This document shows, piece by piece, positions 57,605-64,000 of a DNA stretch of 64,000 nucleotides; the first letter of the stretch is position 1, and each line of letters opens with the position of its first letter. The stretch is taken from contig NC_061116.1 of NCBI RefSeq assembly GCF_002878395.1, positions 119,109,534 to 119,173,533 on the forward strand. The letters are read 5' to 3'. A program made the translations under genes and the position numbers. Under the pieces are notes generated by a model, which saw only the letters and a list, made by a program, of their open reading frames with translations, had not been told where the DNA came from and did no database searches. This DNA is from Capsicum annuum (taxonomy: Eukaryota > Streptophyta > Magnoliopsida > Solanales > Solanaceae).

Positions 57605-58489
57605 GATATTGAGTTAAATTAACTGTTGAAGTTATTTCATAATTTGTTCTTTTCGATGATCCTGATGATTTTGGTTTTTCAAAATCTATCGTTTTTGTTA
57701 TACTTATTCTATCATTTATTATTTCTAAATCTTCTTCTATATCTATGTCTTTGTAACTATAGTCATTGTTATCAATTGTTTTTACAAATTGTTCAAAAGG
57801 ACTTTCTATTTGTATTTTATTAATTTTATTTTTTCCCGTTATTTTATGTTTTGTTGTTAATATATATAGATTTTTACATCTTGCTATAAATATTTTACTT
57901 CCTGGGGTTAGTTCTATTCCTGATATTTTCCAATATAATACTAATGATTTATCTATGTTTTTATCTGTTATTGCTACTGAATAATTCGCACTTATTATAA
58001 ATTTAAATTTTTGGTATATTAAACTTCCTCTTATAGCAGTTATTATACTTTTTTCTATTGGTTTTATAATTCCTTCATCTTCTAAATATAATTCTATTGG
58101 TGTATCTATTCCTTCTCTAAAACATGATTTTATTAATATTTCCGTTCCTCCAAGGTGTACATATTTTATTGGGTCTTTACTTTTTATATCATTTATTTCT
58201 TTTTTAATTATTCTTTTTGTTACTAGTGGTATACTACCTCTACCTTTTGCATATCTACAGTCTATTACATGTTCTTTTTGGCTTACTATGTTGTATACTT
58301 CTTTTCGTCTACTAAATATGTTTTTATTGTTGGTATTTTAAATATTTTTTCTACACTTAAATCTAATTCTTTTTCTTTTATCTCGTCAAATATATTATTA
58401 TCAAATATTATTTTCTGATATATTTCTTCTTCATTTAAATATTCTTCCTTTGTTATTATTTTTATATCTTCTTCAGTCATTTGATTCAT
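57605..58489 (-). pseudogene. movement protein (B2)
   Basis: ATG at 58489, aligned with B1 43144; the upstream open frame to 58552 is coat reading through. The core KYVHLGGTEILIK-like segment is near 58170-58110. Frameshift near 58286. Confidence 0.7.
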
Positions 58490-58692
58490 CTGATTTACTT
58501 TCTGTTTCATTTTCCGAAATTTCATATATACAATCATCAATTTCTCATTCATAATCTATATAATCTATTTGCATATATTTTGCATTTTCTATCTTTATTT
58601 CTGATATTTGTTTCCTTTTTGGGTCTTTAGGCATTTTACAATCTCTAGGTAAATGTTCTAGTTTTCCACAATTATAACAGCTACATTCTTTG
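58475..58692 (-). pseudogene. coat protein C-terminus (B2)
   Basis: Knuckle C-Y-N-C-x4-x-H-x4-C near 58690-58645 (Gly position changed by a short indel) and the acidic tail. The rest is missing beyond 58692. Confidence 0.6.
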
Positions 58693-59040
58693 AAAATTTG
58701 GTGTAGATGTTCTAAAAGCCATAAATCGTATGCAAATTTAGTATGTTAATCAATTATGTAGTGTGGGAACATATTTGAGCATCAATTGAGATCATAGAGA
58801 TCCCCTAACTCAAGGTCAAGTTGAAAGCTTTCCTGTCATTCGAGTTTTAGTGAGCGTTGAAACCTGAGTCAACTTCAATCGACCATAACTCCTTATATAT
58901 GACGAACTGGGTGGCCTACTATATATCAAATGAAATCTCTTCGAATTATCTTTCCAATGATGTTAATTTCGCCTAAATTTGCTACTGAAGCAAAAGGTTA
59001 TTGACATTTTACTCCAGCATATCAACCTAGAAAACTGAGT

Positions 59041-59267
59041 GATGACATTCATGATAACTTATCACAAGTGTGACGACTTATCAAGAATGTCGTTAGCCTT
59101 AGGCAGAATCCATCCCCCAGTAATGATACTTCTCATAAGTTATCACAAGTGTGATGACTTATCACGAATGTCATCAGCCTTAGGAAGAAATCCATCAATT
59201 CCATTCCCCCAGTGACGACATTTGTGATGACTTATCACAAGTCTGACGGCCTATCACAAATGTCGTC
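59041..59267 (+). repeat. three hairpin units in LTR U3
   Basis: Units at 59041-59094, about 59121-59175 and 59214-59267. Unit 3 has perfect 15-base inverted arms, GACGACATTTGTGAT (59214-59228) and ATCACAAATGTCGTC (59253-59267). Units are followed by AGCCTTAG phrases. Confidence 0.8.
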
Positions 59268-59972
59268 AGCCTTAGATTTTTAGCAACTGGGAAGTGATTT
59301 AGTAAGGGTATTTTGGTCATTTTCCTTCACTTCCCACAACTTATTACCCTTAAGGAGCGTATTATCTTCCATTCTCTTTAGTTAGACATCTCAAAAATCT
59401 CTGCACACCTTCAACCACAAGGTTAGGGTTTCAACATAAAAACCTAATTATCTAGAGATTCAACCGTGAGAATTTGATAATTCTTACATATTTGAATTCC
59501 CCATTAAGAGGGCTACGAGGGACACCCAATAGTTCATGAATAACCTTCCAAAATTTTTGAAGTCATCCAAAAGCTCAAAGTTTAAGTTATGTGGTTTTGA
59601 ACAAGAACACCCTTTGGTTCTTGTGCCCAAATATTACATATTTTTATAAAGTATTTCGTAAACTCGTGGAGAAATCATATCATGTTATTATATTGTGAGT
59701 TTTATGACTATGTCTTACCCAAGCTTTGAGTTGTAATATTATTATGCATATTAATGTTTTAAATTGTCAATTTATGGTTTAAGTTGCATATCCTATTTTA
59801 AGAATTTCAAGTCCTATTGTTGAAAATTTAACCTTATGGTTAAAGCATGAGTTTGAGAATGAGATGTTAGTGATTTTTAAAGAATATCAAGAAGTGAGTT
59901 TTGATTGTAAGTTAAGATAGAAATTCACATTCTTGAGTTTGAAGTAAAGGGGATGCATTTTGGATCCCATTA

Positions 59973-59984
59973 TATATATATACA

Positions 59985-60017
<33 letters not shown>
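59973..60017. repeat. (TA)n microsatellite at gap edge
   Basis: TA repeats with two short interruptions, running into the N gap. Confidence 0.9.
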
Positions 60018-60117
60018 NNNNNNNNNNNNNNNNNNNNNNNNNNNNNNNNNNNNNNNNNNNNNNNNNNNNNNNNNNNNNNNNNNNNNNNNNNNNNNNNNNN
60101 NNNNNNNNNNNNNNNNN
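60018..60117. other. assembly gap (100 N)
   Basis: Exactly 100 N, a standard unknown-size gap; the true length is not known. Confidence 0.98.
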
Positions 60118-61205
60118 TTAAGGTGGATTTTCTAAAGTTCTGAGCTAAGTAAGGGAGTAGTATTTAGCACCGAGTTGGGCATAATTCAGAGGTCTCATGC
60201 CCCAAAACTATGTGCCCCCATAGGTTCTTGATATACCCCAAGTGGGTTAAGATAGTGATTACTAAAGTTAAGGTTCTATCCGATAGCAAGGATAGAATGT
60301 GGGTAAGACATTGGACTCCATGTAGCTCACATGGTTTATGTCGGTTAGAAGAATCTCCTAAAGTAGTCCCCCACTCTATCTAAGATACAAGTATATGTAT
60401 TTTGAAAGCTATGAATCCAAGATTTCTAAGGATCTCAAGTGTCAAAATCTTTAAGTTTCCAAATAAGTTCCTGGTTTTCATGAGATTAAAGTGTATGCTC
60501 TGAAAGATGTTTTAATACTTTATCTATCTTACAAGTTTGAGAATAAAGAAAGAATGCAGATTTAGAATTACGTGCAATGACACACGTGATTTACATTACC
60601 TATTTTCGTATTTATGATTATAATGGTTTTAATTCAAGCTATGTCAGTCATCTATACTAGCATGCATGTTTTATATAAGGATTTATCATATTGATTATTT
60701 AATTGCATACACCCCCATATACTCAATACATTCCCAAAGTGCTGATCCATATATAAGTCTATGTGCTACATTGTCTTATAATGTAGGTACAAGACTGAAT
60801 ATGCACATTCAGATTCAGTCAGCTCACAGCTTCCAGTCAGCAGGTGATGAATCCTTTTGATTCAAGGGTTTGATCCAGATAAAATAGTTTGAGCAGTACT
60901 TTATTTTTCTATTTCAGTCATATTAAGTGGGACAGTTGGGAGTCATGACTCGGCTATCTAAAGTTAGTACTAGTAGAGGCTTCATAGACAGTCAGTAGAA
61001 GTTGATGTATTCAGTTTCAGGTTTGATATATAAACCAGAGTTTTAATCTTATAAATTCAATTTTGTATTGATCAGATTCAGAAAAGAGTTGTTTTTCTCT
61101 AATTTGTATAGATTTATACTTTTTATTCAGTTGCTTATGAGTTATCACTTATGACCCTAAGCACCGTATGACATCTTAGGATCCATTTTTGGGGTGTTAC
61201 AAACT

Positions 61206-61217
61206 TGGTATCAGAGC
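61206..61217 (+). other. primer-binding site, tRNA-Met type
   Basis: TGGTATCAGAGC four bases after the LTR end. Confidence 0.85.
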
Positions 61218-64000
61218 ACAGAGTTCAAGTGTCCTAGGGTGTCTGTGAAGCCGTGTCTAGTAGAGTCTTGCGGAACGATATGGAGATGTCTGTACTCTTC
61301 TTCAAGAGGCTACAAGGCACTTAGGAAATGTCTCAATTCTTTCAAGTCTCAAATCGTGCTCTAGAAATGTTCTTTAATAAACTTATACAAATTCTTATCT
61401 TACTCTATCTGAGCCATCTCTGCCTTATTTTTAAGGTATCAGAAATAGTCAAGCCTAAACATTTACAGATAGTGCTTTCTCAGAAAATCTCCACAGATAG
61501 ATATCGGATTATAAGCTATCTAGAAAGTATCCTATCAGTGCTTTTAAGTTTCGATGATTAAAGTGCTTTATTCATGTTTCATAAAAGTCATGCACTAAGC
61601 CCAAGTCAGATGTACTTCCAGATTCCTTCTCAGAATCTATAATGTAAAGCTATACTTCCCTATCCATGTATTATTCTTGAGATAGCATGATTAGTAAGTA
61701 CCAATTCCTCCCCAGATAATGCTCTCAGATTGTCTAGCAAGAAGCTTCAAAAGTCACACAAAGTGGTTTGAGAGTAGCATTCTAGTAAGTTATAATTCTC
61801 TCAAGATCAGAGTTATGTCCTCACTCTTATGAGTCATGCAAGTAAGACAGAATAAGATGTGTATTATTAGATCATTGATTATTGTGTGTCAATTTTCTAT
61901 CTCTTGTGACCTTGTTATCATTGTTTTGTTAAAAAATCAAAGTCTAGTAAAGCTGTGTGAGGCCTATTTTGATTCACTAGCAACTTGTTGTGCATCTTGT
62001 TATTTTTGTATTGGTTGAAACTTATAGATCTACGAAAGAAGTTTAGGTGTATAGATAGGTGGATAATAATAATGTGTATAAGGAGGATGTAGTAATGGAT
62101 TGTAAATAATATAGGACATATGTTTATGATCGATTATCGTTCTTAAGAGGTTCAAGTGGGCTAGTTATTCTTGAAGTTTTATTTTATAGCTTCCAAGTGA
62201 GAACAATACTATGTATTAAGTTTGAATGATTGGTGATCATGAAGGTGGATGTGATGATTTCTTGGCTAATAATACTAGTTATAGGGAAGTAATATAATAG
62301 GCTTGAACAGTGTATGCAAGAGCGTAAGTTTACTTGATTCGTAATCAAGTTTGACGTTGTATGTATGATGCAGAAGTACGCCCAAGGTGCTATAGGGCTA
62401 CATTATTTTTTTTAGGATTATTTTATGTTGTGGGGTTGGTAGTATCGTTGAAATGTTAGGTGGAGAAAGGCTAGTTAGATAATGAGTAATGTTCGCGATA
62501 GCTAAGTTAAGGAGTTTGATTGGAGATGTTGAGCCTTTTTAAGTAGGAATGTGATTCTCATGGTTTAGAAACATAAGTTTACAAGTGTGATATTGGTAGA
62601 CTACGACAAATTTGTATGGTCCGTCAAAGGTTTGGAGATACCCATCTTAAGCATTAGAATCTAAGTTTGAAAGTTCAAAGATTTAGCTAATAGGAATAAG
62701 TGTTAAAGCACTAGATGGTGCGCACTCTAACTATGGGTATGCTTATGCAGATTCAAAGTTAGTAAGTGTTCAAGTGTTATATGATGACTATTGGGGCTAT
62801 AGAAAAATAGGGTGTAGCTCAGAAATGAATATTAGAAGTTGGTTTTAAACTTTCAGATGTAGTCATTCAGGTTAAGTTCTTTTGTTCATGTGCGTTGCTA
62901 TATCCCAGACTCTAGATTAAAGTGATTGTAGTTAGACTAGAGTTTATATAGTGGTTCACAACCTTAGAGTAATGGCTTGCCTCTAAGGGGAAGATGATAG
63001 AACAAGTAACCAAGTCAAACCTTCAAATTCTAGTAGATGTACCAGTAAGTTGTAGAATAGCTATGAGAAAGATTAATACTTGACCCAATCTTATTTCAGT
63101 ATTTTCAATTGTCCCAATACCTACTCATGCCTTACGTTCAGTTCCATGATCTTAATTCATGTTCATACATATGATGGAGAATTATGTACTCTTATAGTTC
63201 CCAAAAATAAGGAGTTCCAGTTCTTTCAGTAGTTGGAATCACATTCATAAGTTATGAACTCCAAATTCAGGTAATGCAGCTCATAACTCATGTACTCAAG
63301 CTTTTCAGAATGTTCAGTCCAAGGACTCAAGCAATACTTTTAATGATCAGTGAAATTTGGATTTATATCTTGTATGTCTTCAGATCATGCTTCTTTGATA
63401 AGTCTATAATGCTATATATTCTATTCTTCAAGCCTCAGTTGAGTGTCAAGTTATTCATAGTATCCCCTTAGATTTTGGGCCCTCATGTTCTAACCTTCTA
63501 TTACCTTTCCTTCGGTCAAGATAGTGATGATAATCAGTTGTCTGGATGGAAGAGAGTAAACATTTCTTATTACTGGAAGATCGTTGTATGTTTATTTTAG
63601 CTAAGGCAGTAAAGTGTGAAGTAATATTGAAGCCAAGTCTTTAATACTTGTCATGGTTAGTCGAAGTTTTATATGAGATGTTTGGGTAGTTGAAGTCTTA
63701 TGTATGTCTTCTTAGGAGTAGTGTATGAAAGTTGTTCTTGATAGAGGTTTGTAAGTTGTGACAAAGGTATTTTAGGCAAGTGTGTTTAGAAGTGCATATG
63801 TGGTTATAGAAGTGAGGCTTGAACATCATGTTTTTATATTTAGATGAATGCACTGCACATTAGTAAAATGTCTAGTACGAGGTTGAATGTGGTTGTTGGA
63901 GTAGTAATGAGGATTTTAATGAGATGAGAAGTTGTGAAGGGCAGGGTGTGTTCAATTACGGTTCAGAATAGTAGTATAGTGTTATGTGGTGAACCCTATG
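61218..64000 (+). other. untranslated leader of the last Ty3 element
   Basis: Starts with a chromovirus-type leader phrase (GAACGATATGGAGATG, AGGCTACAAGGCACTTAGGAAA at 61270-61330). No Gag domain or long open frame is seen to the window end, so either the leader is very long or the gag is lost or beyond 64000. Confidence 0.5.

Larger units (their letters stand above)
54482..58692 (-). mobile_element. endogenous caulimovirid, lineage B copy 2 (B2)
   Basis: Continues the leader broken at 45505 and holds, in plus order, leader ORF, intergenic region, TAV, PR, retropepsin-like ORF, MP and the coat C-terminus with its knuckle. RT and RNase H (1575 bases in B1 coordinates) are missing at 56908. 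Homology to B1 stops at 58692, just past the knuckle. Confidence 0.85.
58693..61201 (+). repeat. 5' LTR of a + strand Ty3 element, start lost
   Basis: Ends GGGGTGTTACA at 61201, directly followed by a PBS. No TGTAACA-type start is found; the sequence begins at the viral junction. It holds hairpin units (59041-59267), a TA microsatellite and the N gap. No gene. Confidence 0.7.

Noticed and set aside
59953..60135. Open frame across the N gap
   Set aside because: Made of TA repeat and unknown bases.
18472..61201. Idea that 18472-20149 and 58693-61201 are two halves of one LTR split by the viral array
   Set aside because: Each part has its own U3-type palindrome cluster of different sequence, and no target-site duplication or overlap was found; left open but not supported.
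61328..63471. Several 60-77 codon + strand frames in the last element
   Set aside because: No Gag or other domain pattern; lengths expected by chance.

Overview
The window reads as intergenic heterochromatin of a flowering plant, most likely a member of the Solanaceae (an inference from the style of the Ty3/gypsy proteins and LTRs and from the caulimovirid type; no host gene is present to confirm it). I found no intact host gene, rRNA or tRNA. Essentially every base belongs to decayed LTR retrotransposons or to an array of integrated plant pararetrovirus (Caulimoviridae) genomes, nested in one another, plus one 100-base assembly gap.

Layout. 1-5020: right part of an Athila/Tat-like Ty3 element (+) with Gag and protease remnants but no reverse transcriptase or integrase, ending in a 1.38-kb LTR. 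5021-20149: a Tekay/Del-like chromovirus (+) with gag, PR, half of RT, then RNase H, integrase and 3' LTR. Its RT is split by a second gypsy element (6952-16051, -) with two LTRs, tRNA-Met PBS, gag, PR, RT, RH and INT remnants and a CTTAA/CTCAA target-site duplication; the Tekay reading resumes exactly at 16052.

20150-58692: a pararetrovirus array, all on the minus strand, of two related but clearly different viral lineages. Lineage A has two copies (A1 20150-27725, A2 30501-37185) and lineage B has one full genome length plus a second partial copy (B1 37186-45505, B2 54482-58692). Gene order on the minus strand is leader small ORFs - (coiled-coil ORF) - coat protein with CCHC knuckle - movement protein - protease/RT/RNase H - transactivator (TAV). 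This matches cavemovirus/solendovirus-type caulimovirids. Genes abut or overlap by a few bases, as expected for polycistronic translation by TAV-driven reinitiation. The repeat of a leader ORF gives a lineage-B genome length of about 7.94 kb. All copies carry stops, frameshifts or deletions. The array is broken by a truncated LTR element (27726-30500) and by an LTR element 45506-54481 that has 3.5-kb LTRs, a perfect 5-bp TSD and only a gag gene (TR-GAG-like).

58693-64000: 5' LTR, tRNA-Met PBS and untranslated leader of another + strand Ty3 element, with the N gap beside a TA microsatellite.

Most notable: (i) the mixed A/B viral array with a chimeric B-leader/A-coat junction; (ii) a second, active-site-substituted retropepsin-like ORF in lineage B; (iii) a small coiled-coil ORF just upstream of the coat gene in both lineages; (iv) clusters of short palindromes or hairpins at a similar place in the U3 of several different LTR families; (v) the gag-only element.
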